Shown: piece by piece, positions 11,977-22,934 of the stretch
Layout: every line of letters starts with the position of its first letter
Numbering within the stretch: the first letter of the stretch is position 1
Assembly: GCF_025698545.1 (NCBI RefSeq)
Contig: NC_068566.1
Location: 41,829,192-41,893,191, forward strand
DNA from: Gossypium raimondii
Lineage: Eukaryota > Streptophyta > Magnoliopsida > Malvales > Malvaceae
DNA: 64,000 bases
Direction of reading: 5' to 3'
The notes under the pieces: generated by a model
The model's input: only the letters and a program-made list of their open reading frames with translations
Told to the model about the DNA's origin: nothing
Database searches by the model: none
Translations under genes and position numbers: made by a program

Positions 11977-12986
11977 TTATGTGCTAATTCTCTACGTATC
12001 CGTGTCTATTCCGAGTGTTCAACAGGAAATTGACTAAGTGAAAATACATGAGATCATGTAATGATTAAGTGTAATTGAATGACAAATATATGTGTGGAAT
12101 TGAATTGAATAGTGATCGAAAGTGAAAAAGTGAAATTATGAAATAGTAGAATTAGCAACAAAATAGTTTTGGACAGACACAGTTGTGTGACTTTGAAAAA
12201 TCACCAAAAATGGTGGAAATCGAATTAGAGAGTGAATAAGATATGAAATGAAATCTTAATGAGTCAATTTTTACATAAAAGAAACAGAGCAAGCAAAAGA
12301 CATATATTTTGAGATATTTTAAGTTTAGTGAGACAGGGTCAGAATGAGTTTGGAATCCCCTGTTCTGAATTTAGAAAATTGTTAAAAATTGTACAAAAAT
12401 AATTACAGGATAAACTTTATATTTTTAGAACCCTGAATGAGTCTATTTTCAAGTGAAATAAACTTAAGTACCATCCTAATTCTATACAGTGAGATAATTA
12501 ATTTTTAGTGAAGAGAGGTCAGAACTATCGAGCAGTGAAATAGGGGAACTTTAAAGAATAAACTGTACTTATTGGCTAAGCCAAAAATTTTGAAAATTTT
12601 ATGGTAAGAAGATATGTGAATCTAGTTTCAGGGAAAATTAACGGATCTTAATTTGGAGCTCTGTAGCTCTGGATAAAAATAATTTAGTGACTCTGACTCG
12701 GATAGACAGCTTTGAATATACATGTGAGTGAATAGTAAAATTATAGAAAATATTATTTATAAGAGTGTTATGTAAATTAAGGATGTGGAATGGAGAGGAG
12801 GAAGAGGAAAAATAAAATATATGAATGATTTGTATATAAATTGGTCATATGCCGATTATATTTGATAAACGTTGAATCGAAATAACATAATGTTTCATTT
12901 CAATTAGTTATTATGAATTGAATTGTAAATTCATATGGATGAAACCAAACAATTATTTGTTAGTATTATGCATGACATAATGTATT

Positions 12987-12990
<4 letters not shown>

Positions 12991-13035
<45 letters not shown>
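12991..13035. repeat. (TA)n microsatellite
   Basis: About 22 uninterrupted TA dinucleotides inside the 5.25-kb element. Confidence 0.95.
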
Positions 13036-13038
<3 letters not shown>

Positions 13039-13152
13039 TGGTTGAATTATGATTGTTGAGAAAGATAGATAAATTGGAAAGAAAGTTCAAATTGAGTAGA
13101 ACGCAGGGTTGAGTACTTTCGTTCAGTGATAAAGACGAATTGACGGAAAATA

Positions 13153-13264
13153 CCATGGATGGACCATGGCAATAAGTGATATGTAATTCCGTGTAAGACC
13201 ATAGCTGGGCTATGGCATCGGTATATGTTATGTGATTACGTGTAAGACCATAGTTGGACTATGG
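13153..13264 (+). repeat. three tandem hairpin units with compensating stem changes
   Basis: Inverted repeats at 13153-13169 (CCATGG-ATGGA-CCATGG), 13199-13215 (CCATAG-CTGGG-CTATGG) and 13248-13264 (CCATAG-TTGGA-CTATGG). Units are spaced 46 and 49 bp. Units 2 and 3 share the preceding GTGTAAGA and the following CATCG. The stem stays perfect although a G-C pair in unit 1 is an A-T pair in units 2 and 3. Confidence 0.8.
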
Positions 13265-14147
13265 CATCGAGAAAATAAAGTACTCAATTCCATAAGACGT
13301 TCACTAATTTGACAAAGTTGGTTAGTGTTACATGGACTAACACTCAAGTGATAGATTTATTGTGATTGTTGAAGTTGAATTCAATTAAGTGATTTCACTA
13401 ATTGGATATTATATTGTATATGGCAAGATGTGTTAGTGAATTACATATTTATGAAATGATATTTGAAGTTTAGTAAGTGATATATGAAATTAATATGAAA
13501 AGATTTATGATTGTTATTAGTATTGTTTCTGACATAATGTGGATTCTTCGATGTTGAAATGATTTAAAGGATTTATTGAGCATATGAATGAGTATGAGAC
13601 TCATACGAGTTAGTATAGATATGTACATGTGTCTTATAAGCTTTGAAATGATAAGACTTGTGAATTGTGAATTAATCAGTATGAAAATATATGGGATAGA
13701 TTAGCGAATCTTTACAAGATATTGAATATTTAATATATTACAATGGTTTAATAGGAAAAATATGACGATACGAGAATATGAAATGATACGGATCAATTCA
13801 GGTACTCGCGAGAAGCAAGTAATAATTGATAAATTCATATGACGAGAAAGTGAAGGATTATAAGTTCATATATGGCTATGAAATGAACAAATGGTGATAG
13901 CTATAAGGCTTGGATCGAATGAGTATATATATATTGGGCCTTGTAAGCCCTAATTAGCGATTCGAAGATAATAGTTTGAAAGTTTTAATCTGTATGAAAT
14001 TTTATAACTCAGTTTAATATGTTTATAAATGTATGTATTTTGGTAATGCCTCGTACCCTATTCCGGCATCGAATACGGGTAAGGGGTGTTACAATGTGAC
14101 ATCGCTAGATTCGGCCATAATATTTAGGCCGGGTTTGGGGTGTTACA

Positions 14148-15774
14148 TTATTTGTATAATTTTTAAATCTAAAATTTTTTACATGTGGTATTAGAGCTTA
14201 AATTAAAAAATATATGATTTTTCGTTGAAATTTTCCATTGAAGTTATAGACGTTTTAATCGAATTAGGTCTTCAGTATAGACTTTTAAAATTGATTTCTC
14301 TTCGAATTATTATTTTACTTGTCTTATGAAAAACCAACTTACCTCTCAAAATAGCAAGCACATAACATATAAAATTAGCTAATAATGAGCTACGAATAAT
14401 CTTCTCCTTTATTTTATTTTATTCCTTTTTCACATTTATTTGTTTGATGTTGGAAGCATTATGTTTTTATCTTCCATTATATCATTAACACGCATGGAAT
14501 CATGTTAATATGTTTTCTTCTGATAAATGCAATTATGTTGTATTTTTTAAAATATAATTATATAGTAGTTTGGCGAATTAAGATTATTATATTAGTTGTT
14601 ACATAGGAATTGAAAAGTAAGAGTACATCATATTCTAAGGGAAAAGAATGGTGTTATGGATTACATGGTTAAATATGCTGCAATAGGAAACTCATTGCTT
14701 CAATTATTTGAAGCTCCACTGGTTTCAATATAATAATTGTTGTCTGATAATTATAATGACTCTAGTTTAACTTAATATGAGTGGTTGATGCAACCATTTT
14801 ATGTTGTGTTTTTAAAAAAAAAAAGAGAAAAGTATTCAAATGTAATATTTGTAATTATATTCCTAAAAGAAACATAATTATATTATTGCTAATGAAAAAT
14901 AAAATTATGTAATAAATATATTTATAAAAATATAATATAAAAAGGAATTGAAGCTAAAAAACAAAATAAAGGTGTTAAAACGATTGTATTTAAAGTTTAA
15001 ATTTCATCATGTGGGTAATTTTCTATTTTATATAAATGATTTAAAAATAAAAACAAAAACATCCGCCTTAATATTAATTTTCTAATTTTAAGTTTAAACC
15101 ACAATAGTATTTTAGCTAATATCCCATTAATTAATTAATTAATTAATTAATGATAACAACTCATCTTACCTTAATATAGTATGGATAAAGCCAAAGTTAA
15201 AATCCGGCTGATGAGATCTGATTAGATTGAAGTTAAAGATTCTTAAGTAGTCGGAAAAAAAAGGGGAAAAGAGGATGAAAAAGCAATGTTTAGCCTAACT
15301 TAGCCCTTAAGCATCATGAAAGTCTGAAATCAGCTTTATTCTCTGGCGTCTGCCCATATTTTTGCAGGTCTTAATCCTCAGCCGCCACCTGCATGCAATG
15401 CGATCTTTATTAAATAAGTTAAAACGCCCAATTTATACACTCACTTCTTCTTCACGTTAAACTTGGGTCACATGAGTGGGCTTTAAAGCTATGGTGGGGA
15501 AATATTATTTTAATTTCTTTAAAGCATTTCATATTTTCTTAAACAAAATTAAATATAATAAAAAATAAATTATTAAAAGAAAACTTCTGAAGTTTATACT
15601 TCTTCTAATTGAATAACAAATTTGCATTTTTTTTATGTTTTCTATAAATTAATAATTCAATTAATTTTTAATATAAAATATTTTAAAAAGAGAGAAAGGG
15701 TATTTTAGTCCTTTTGATTTTTTACTTGTATATAATAACCTCAAAATTCCATGTCTTGTTCATGAGCTCAGACA
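14148..15774. other. intergenic sequence upstream of the thaumatin-like gene
   Basis: AT-rich and without coding signal. A (TTAA)n tract of about six units lies at 15127-15151. The last few hundred bases are the presumed promoter of the gene at 15775. Confidence 0.4.
15729..15738 (+). promoter_or_regulatory. candidate TATA box of the thaumatin-like gene
   Basis: TATATAATAA lies 37 bp upstream of the ATG. If it is used, the 5'UTR would be very short, so the true core promoter may lie further upstream. Confidence 0.35.
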
Positions 15775-16527
15775 ATGGCTTCTTCTCCTTTGTTCTTTTG
15801 TGCTACTCTTTTCCTTTTATGCAGCTTTGCTAATGCTCAGCCACCTGCTCTTACTTTAACAATCGTTAACAACTGTCCTTTCACCATTTACCCAGCTATC
15901 CAACCCAACGCCGGCTACCCGGTCCTCGAACGCGGCGGCTTTGCCCTTCCAACACTGACCCACCGCTCCTTCCCCGCACCCACTGCCCACTGGTCCGGCC
16001 GCATCTGGGCTCGAACAGGCTGTACCTACGACAACGGCCTTTTCTCTTGTGCCACGGGAGACTGCGGCCACCGCATAGAGTGCAACGGGCTCGGCGGCGA
16101 CTCCCCAGTGACGCTGGCGCAGTTCAGCTTCCACCACGGAGGCGAAAAGGACGTGTCTTCCTACGAGGTCAGCCTCGTGGACGGTTTCAACGTCCCCATG
16201 ACGTTGACACCGCACGAGGGCAAAGGCGTTTGTCCCGTGGTCGGGTGCAGGGTCAATCTGCTGGAGACGTGTCCGGAGGTGTTGAAGCTGAGGTCGGAGC
16301 CGGGACAGGGTCCGGTGGTGGGTTGTAAGAGTGGGTGCGAAGCCTTTGGTACGGACGAGCTTTGTTGCAGGAACCATTACAATAGTCCTCAAACGTGTAA
16401 GCCTTCGGGTTATTCCCAGTTTTTCAAGCAGGCTTGCCCCGCGACGTTTACGTATGCCCATGACAGCCCTTCGCTCATGCACGACTGTTCTTCGCCACGT
16501 GAACTTAAGGTTATATTCTGCCATTAA
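15775..16527 (+). CDS. secreted thaumatin-like / osmotin-like protein (PR-5 family), intronless
   Basis: An intact 250-residue reading frame. Residues 1-21 form a signal peptide (hydrophobic core, likely cleavage ANA|QPP), so the product enters the secretory pathway. The mature part has the 16 cysteines expected for the eight-disulfide thaumatin fold, the family signature GLFSCATGDC (88-97), RIWARTGC (76-83) and SLVDGFNVPM (133-142). It ends ELKVIFCH. Length is normal for a large-type TLP. PR-5 proteins are apoplastic or vacuolar defence proteins; some bind or cleave beta-glucans. Position 116 is Gln in LAQF where many antifungal members have Glu (LAEF), and YEVS replaces YDVS, so the acidic cleft is altered. 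I believe a subfamily of TLPs shares this. The coding region is markedly GC-rich between ~15900 and 16350, unlike its AT-rich flanks. Confidence 0.93.
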   Translation: MASSPLFFCATLFLLCSFANAQPPALTLTIVNNCPFTIYPAIQPNAGYPVLERGGFALPTLTHRSFPAPTAHWSGRIWARTGCTYDNGLFSCATGDCGHRIECNGLGGDSPVTLAQFSFHHGGEKDVSSYEVSLVDGFNVPMTLTPHEGKGVCPVVGCRVNLLETCPEVLKLRSEPGQGPVVGCKSGCEAFGTDELCCRNHYNSPQTCKPSGYSQFFKQACPATFTYAHDSPSLMHDCSSPRELKVIFCH

Positions 16528-17131
16528 CTACAAAGCAAACAAAGATGAAGGAACCAAACTTACGTTAATTTCTAGTTATACACACATATAAATGTCGGGT
16601 GTTGTATGTTTGTACGTTGGTTTGAAGAATCACTGGTGTTGAACTGTAATAGTCAAGGTATGCTTAGGTTTGAGATGAAATACATGTAGCTTTGTTGGGT
16701 TTCTTCTTTTCTAATTTCGGTTCATTGTATTTGTGTCTTTTATAAGTAATACAGGCTCAAAAGATTAGCATGAATATATGATATTATAAAGGAAAAAAGT
16801 AAATAATGTTTAAATTTTAGTAAAAATATAAAAATATTTTATTGTAACTCTAGTGTGATATTTTCATATATAAAATTTAAGTTTAAATATTTTAAGTATT
16901 TTTTAAATTTCATTATAAATTTAAATATATAATGACATATATTTAAAATAAATTTCAATAAAAAAATATGTATACTCAATATAAATATTACATAGAATAC
17001 ATCACATTATAAAATAATTAAAATCGCATTTGATTCCAAATTTTTCTTCCTAACGTTTAACTTTAGCAAAACCACTTTTGAAAAAGCAATGAAAACAAAG
17101 TTAAATGACGTGAATTCGCGTGTAAAAGTAT
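16528..17131. other. 3' flank of the thaumatin-like gene
   Basis: Presumed 3'UTR to about 16760, then AT-rich sequence without recognised features. Confidence 0.35.
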
Positions 17132-18153
17132 TAGGAAGCGGGTAGATTGTATTTTCACTATTCCACTAAAAAATTGATAAATTAGTCTTCATACTTTTTA
17201 AAATGTCAAATTAGCCCCTTCTGTTAATTTTATTTGTTAAATGATTATGTAAAACATTAATTTGAATGGCTAATTACTAATTTAGTCCATGAACTATAGT
17301 TAAAATATTATTTTAATTTTTTAAAATTCTTAACAATAATTCTATTTTTAAAATCTTAAAATAATTATAAATTATTAAAAATAATAATTATGTTAAAATA
17401 TTTTTATAAATAAAAATATTCTAAAAATCTAAATATATATGTAAAAAGTATAAAAATTTTACAAAAAAATCTTTAAAAATTTTATTAAACTTTGAGTCGA
17501 AACCCAAAATTATTGTCTTTTACAAGACTTTCTTCCTTATTTTACAAAACCTACAAAAATAAAAATATTGCCCATGCTTGATTGAAGTCATAAATAAATA
17601 AAAACTTGATAGAAGCAACCAAAAAAAATCAACTACAAGTTTAGATTACTCACTTTCAAATTTCTCATGCTTTTGTTAATATTCAATTTCATTTTCATCG
17701 TCCATGCTTCCAACTAAAAGGTACATAAGGATTTTATTTATTGTAAATGTGTTGTTTTTTGGTTTGATTGTATTTCAATAATAATAAAACCATGATTTTA
17801 TTGAAATGGTGCTTTTAGAATTGCACTGAAGTGTGTTTTCAACAAGTAAGATAGTGTCTCATTACATTAGATAGTTCTCATCAAATCAATAATCTTATTA
17901 AAAATAGAAATATTTACTCATAATAATATATATTATTTTTAGGTTTTTTATTTTTTAAAACTATTGTTAAGAATTTTTTAAATCAAAATTAATATTTTAA
18001 CTATTATTTATGAACTAAATTAATCATTAACCATTTAAATTATCATTCCACGTTACCATTTAACAAATAAAATTTAAGGGTGGAATTGATTTGTACGTTT
18101 GAAAAGTATAATAATTAAATTTTTATTTATTTTTTCAAATGCAATCGCCCCCT
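17132..18153. mobile_element. ~1.0-kb foldback (MITE/MULE-like) element with ~170-bp inverted ends
   Basis: The left end TAGGAAGCGGG..GATTGTATTTTC and the right end GAAATGCAATCGCCCCCTA-like sequence (18133-18153) are imperfect inverted repeats. The similarity continues inward for ~170 bp: AATTTTATTTGTTAAATG near 17227 against the inverse CATTTAACAAATAAAATTT near 18057, and TTAGTCCATGAACTATAGTT near 17283 against its inverse near 18000. No coding capacity and no clear target duplication. Confidence 0.55.
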
Positions 18154-19653
18154 AAATAGATGATTCCCATATACCACATACTGCTATCATATACAAAAAG
18201 AGGAAGAGGGTGTATATATGGTTGATTCTCGTTCAAAAGTAAAGATGAAACGCATTTTCAAAGTCTAGGCATGTTCCCTCTTTATTCTGTAAATTTAGGA
18301 TGATAAGTATACATATAACTTTTTTTTTTTTTAAGTTAAACCATACAAATGGTCACTTATGTCGACGCTTCTATTTTGATTACTCAATTTTATAATTTTT
18401 AATTTAGGCACTAATATTTGAATCGATTCCTCTTTTATTTACTTTTGTTAAATTGATAATGAAAAGCTTTTTTTCAAACTATTGAAATAACACATTTAAT
18501 TCTCAATAGTTGTAAATTCTATTAATTTGATCCTCAAACTTCTAACCAAAATTTTGAATTTTAAAATAGAGGCATTTGCAAAAAATAAAAAATAAAAAAT
18601 TACATGTTAATCCATTCGCCACTCATTCCACCATCCCACACAATATTTTCACAACTATAAAAATATTTTCAACCCTACTGTATTTATTGATACACTTATC
18701 TTCTGAACACAGATTTAATTATCGTTTTTCTCTTAACATTTTGGCTATCGTTGTTCTCCTTGAATAAGACTTGATGTTTGATTTTAGTTTAACTTTGTTA
18801 CTCTACCAAATTCTTCAAACAAATGTAGAAATACATAATTCCTAGAAATCAACATTTCGATTAGTGTTGGGAGAAGTAATGTTGTTAAAATGAAATGACC
18901 GGATTCGAAATTATAACCAAGCATCGCTTATTGCTTTTATATCCGATTCATAATTAGAAGATTTTTCTGAATCTTTTTCAATCGGAGTTAAAACGCTAGA
19001 AATTAGAAATGTTAAAGTAGGAATAGCACTTGATATTATTAGAAATGTCAAAAAAATATCATATTCGTAAAGTAGAAACATAGACGAACTCTTATGAATG
19101 TGAAAAATAGATCGAATTAGTCGCTCCGACCTGAAATTCATTGTCAAGTCATTCGTAGTGTTCATTCCTATTTTATTTACAAGAAATTTTTTTTTGTCAA
19201 AGTCATTTAAATTTTAAATTCTATTCTCATTAAATTTAGCTATAATTTTTAATATATTATCGATAAAATTGATAGAATATATAAATATTAAAAATTAAAT
19301 GTATTATCATACGGATTAGAAAAAAAATTCTGTTATCAATTCAACTATGGGAACGAAGTCAAATACCAATACATCAACCCAACATAGTTGAGCGAAGATT
19401 TGTTGAGTTTACCAAAAAAAATCAAATTTCCAATATTTACTATTATACCAACTCTCTCTCTTGCGTGGCAACTCCCAATTCGTGGTAAAACGAATGTAGA
19501 AACAAATCGAACCGTACCTAATCCTAGCTCAACTTTGCACAATATTTAAGTCCACTATCGCCGAATTCACTCTATCTATAAAGTAAAACGGAGTGTCTGC
19601 TTATAAATTTTCTTTTACTTTTCCTATCTTGAAATCCCAGAGCTTTTTCTCAG
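18154..19653. other. intergenic sequence and promoter region of the E2 gene
   Basis: AT-rich. An 84-codon minus-strand frame at 18911-19165 has no recognisable domain and I do not call it a gene. A TATA-like CTATAAAG at 19576-19583, ~110 bp before the E2 start codon, is the likely core promoter. Confidence 0.4.
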
Positions 19654-19680
19654 CTCTCTCTCTCTCTCTCTCTCTCTCTC
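19654..19680 (+). repeat. (CT)n tract in the E2 gene 5'UTR
   Basis: About 13 CT repeats end 9 bases before the start codon. CT-rich leaders near the transcription start are common in plant genes. Confidence 0.9.
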
Positions 19681-19689
19681 ATCTTTTAC

Positions 19690-22600
19690 ATGGCATCTCA
19701 AGCCAGCCTCCTCCTTCAAAAACAGCTCAAAGGTAGCTCTTTTTCTTCTTCGATCGTTTTCAATTAGAGATTCTTGATATGAATCTTTTTTGGGGTTTTG
19801 GTTTGAATCGGGTTTTTTATTGATCTTTTCTTTTGCAGATCTTTGTAAGAATCCGGTTGATGGGTTCTCGGCTGGATTGGTCGATGAGAACAATATCTTT
19901 GAATGGAGTGTAACAATTATTGGACCTCCTGATACTCTTTAGTAAGTTTTTCTTTTCTTTTTATTTTTTTTTGGGGGGGGGGGGAGGTGGTTGGGGGGTA
20001 AAGTTTGTTTCTTGAATTGAAATTTAGTGTTTATTATGGATTCTCGATGTGGGTTTTGTTTCTTGACATTGGATCATGAACTGATGTTATGGTTTTTTGC
20101 TGTTCTTTAGTAATGTTGGCATTAGATTGACTAATCTTTGCTTTGTAGCTTGCTCAACCATTTAGTTTGCTACTCTCGAGTAATCTTGACTTTGGATTGA
20201 GTTCTCGTGGAATTGCTTATGGTGTATGCTGCTCTGGGAATAATTTCTTTAATATCTCTCGTCTGGGGAATATATATATATTTCTAATTTATGTTTACTT
20301 TTAGAGTTCCTTAACGTAAATGTTCTAATTTCAGTGAAGGGGGATTTTTCAATGCTATCATGAGTTTTCCACCAAATTATCCAAACAGCCCTCCAACAGT
20401 CAAATTTACATCAGAGATTTGGCATCCTAATGGTATACTTTTGTTTCTTCAACTTCTCACTTGCCTTTATGTGATGCAATAACTAAACCCATCTTTATGT
20501 GTGTTGCAGTTTATCCTGATGGGCGTGTTTGCATATCAATTCTTCATCCTCCGGGTGATGATCCAAATGGCTATGAGCTTGCAAGTGAGCGCTGGATGCC
20601 AGTCCATACAGTATGTTTATGAAGTGTCATTTGTTTGTCAATTTTTTTTTTTGTGCCTGTTCAAGTGCTAATAACATTTGAATTCATAGTGCGGTAGATT
20701 TCAGATTTTCTCTTGAGTTATACTTGATTGCAATCAAGTAGTATTCTTTTATCAGGCAACAAATGAAGATAGGAAACAGCTCTTATATTTCCTGGAAATA
20801 GTAAGAAATATGCATGTGATTAGAAACCAAAATTTATATGAATCTGAATGCTAATATTCAATGATTTATTCTTACTAGAACTAAGGATTGAAGGGGATAT
20901 TTTTTGTGGGAATGTGGTCAGAATGTTTTATGACTGTAAGATGATTAATTTTGATTGCTTAAGTTTATCAGGTGATTGAGAGTTAGAGGTGTAAAATTAA
21001 TTTGGTGTTGGATAAATGTGAGTGACTCGAGAGACATTCTTCTTTCAAAGGATGGTGATTATATCAGTTAAAAAGAATTATTGATAAAAATAAGGATGAC
21101 ATAAGGATGACATAGAATGGACTGATCATGTGATGTGTGGACCTAAAAAGATAATAACATGAATGAAACAAATGAAGAACAATGTTAAAGGTAAAAGATA
21201 TCTGGAAGGAAAAACAATATAAGAAGGAAAGAGAACACGGATATAAATTGTAAGTCGTGTGGGTAGCTTAAATTTGGATGAAACAGAGTAAAAAGTTCAT
21301 GTACACAAAATCGGTTTCAGATAGACTGTTTAGTTGAGGAACCGTCGAAAGTTTCAAGTTATAAAACAATTTAGTCTCTATTGTTATTTCCTGTTCTTTC
21401 ATCTCATTATTGATCCAAATGTTTTTTCTAAGGTGCATTGCTTTGTCTTGTGGTTATCAGTTCTCATGGTTTGATTATGGTCTCAAAGCCTTTTGTTATC
21501 TGTTTATGATGTGGAGATTTAAAGTGTTGTATTCATTAGTTTGAAATGTTTTCTCAACGTGCTCCTCACTATTGTTTTTCCCTCATTTTTTGCCCTACTC
21601 TATTGGTAGTGCATTAACAAATGTATATTCTTGCTATTTGGCAGGTTGAAAGTATTGTTTTGAGTATCATATCAATGCTTTCCAGCCCTAACGATGAATC
21701 CCCTGCGAATGTTGAAGCTGCAGTAAGTGATTCTTGATTCATATGTTTCCTTTTCGTTGCTTCTTTGTTCTTTAATTTATTGCTTCTTATTAGATATTCT
21801 GGTGGCCACCTCATTACATTCAGTATGGCTAATTAATTTCTGCATAATGTTTGATGTAAACTAACATATGTCCTAAGGGGCTAGTATGATGAAACTTTCG
21901 TTAAAAGCTTATTGAATTAAGCTCATGTCAGCTAATGGTCAATTAAAATGAGTATTCAGATTGTATGGTGTTCTAACATGCACTTGTGCTTTCATCTCAA
22001 TAAGTCTTCATCTATGGTTTGCGTTCCCTTATCACATCTGTGGTGGCTAGCATAATTCTATGATAGGATTTCACATGTGAGGTAGTGAATTCAAAAGGTT
22101 TAATTATGTTTTAGCCCCTTTACTATGCTGGAATTTGGGATTTTTCACTCTAATTTGGGATAATTTGGTCTTTTTACTTTTATAATATTATTAGTACCTC
22201 CAAATTGATAAAGCTATTCACTGTTGCAGTTAAAGTAGTGACAGGGAATTTCCATTAGTCTGTTAACATTATCAACACTGTTATCAATTAACAGTTATGA
22301 ACACAATTATATTGTTATGGTCCCTATGGAACTAATCGATTGGAGCTCATAACCTTAAATTCTTCGAAGGGAGTTCCCAAAGTTCCCAACCTTAGACTCA
22401 TTAGGAAGAGAGTCTTAAACCTAAATTAAAATAATTTTGTCCTATTTTTTTACTAATAATTGTTCTCTTGAATAGAAGGTATATAGGGTTTTATTCATGT
22501 TGGATCAGAAACTATAATTTAAGGACTTCTAATTGCAATAAAACACTTGCTAAATAAATTGTTCTAATTATAAATTTTACTAAAATAAACTAATTTGTCT

Positions 22601-22934
22601 TCTTTCCATTTTTCATGCCAAAGGCAACCGTAACTATTATCAATTTGGACGGGATCAAATTATGCTAAATTAAAGTAGAATGATTAAATCTCAAATTTCA
22701 TCATGGTAGAGTGACAAACTATAGTTTGATCGAATTTAAAACATGTTTGACATTGATGTCTTACTATTTTTGACGGACCAAAGAATCAAAACTATGATTT
22801 TTCTTTTTCATACAATCAACATTCCTTTTTTTTTATTATTATGTGTGTATTTGCAGAAAGAATGGAGAGAGACAAGAGATGAATTCAAGAGGAAGGTTAG
22901 CCGCTGCGTGAGACGGTCCCAAGAAATGTTATGA
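19690..22934 (+). CDS. ubiquitin-conjugating enzyme E2, UBC7/UBC13/UBC14 class (UBE2G type)
   Basis: Six exons, all with GT..AG introns and matching phases: 19690-19732, 19839-19941, 20335-20432, 20510-20610, 21645-21722, 22857-22934. Together 501 nt, 166 residues plus stop, the usual length. The protein begins [16 protein letters not shown] and contains the E2 core ([39 protein letters not shown]). The active-site cysteine is Cys89 in [11 protein letters not shown]. The acidic loop insert after it ([16 protein letters not shown]) is diagnostic of the UBC7/G-type E2s, which act with ER-associated degradation ligases. It ends [12 protein letters not shown]. Introns 4 and 5 are long (about 1.03 and 1.13 kb). 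Intron 2 carries a T-run followed by a G-run just after the donor. The frame is intact and the match to the Arabidopsis proteins, as I recall them, is close throughout. Confidence 0.96.

Larger units (their letters stand above)
8901..14147. mobile_element. 5.25-kb non-coding TGTAACACCCC...GGGGTGTTACA element with 5-bp target duplication
   Basis: The unit starts TGTAACACCCC at 8901, ends GGGGTGTTACA at 14147 and is flanked by TTATT on both sides (8896-8900 and 14148-14152). These are the hallmarks of an LTR-type insertion. A second GGTGTTACA ends at 14093. The ~50 bases before it are the imperfect reverse complement of 8901-8954 (ACCCGTAT, GGAATAGGG, GCATTACC on both sides). The left part (around 9690-10170) is the diverged reverse complement of the right part (around 12400-12700), for example CTTCTTACCATAAAATTTT near 9773-9791. 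Segments near 10573 and 12150 are also related in direct orientation (TGAAAAATCACCA, ATCGAATTAGAG). No gag or pol motif occurs. I read it as a solo LTR containing a second related LTR, nested or inverted. The internal order is uncertain. Confidence 0.65.

Noticed and set aside
12953-13156. Minus-strand frame with an (IY)n stretch
   Set aside because: It is a translation of the (TA)n microsatellite.
15856-16524. 222-codon open frame antisense to the thaumatin-like gene
   Set aside because: It is a shadow of the GC-rich coding strand. It has no domain and the sense frame has signal peptide, cysteines and the family signature.
16047-16591. Two extra plus-strand frames overlapping the thaumatin-like gene
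   Set aside because: They are out-of-frame shadows with Arg-rich, low-complexity translations.
18911-19165. 84-codon minus-strand frame as a small gene
   Set aside because: No recognisable domain, AT-rich context and no supporting splice or promoter features.
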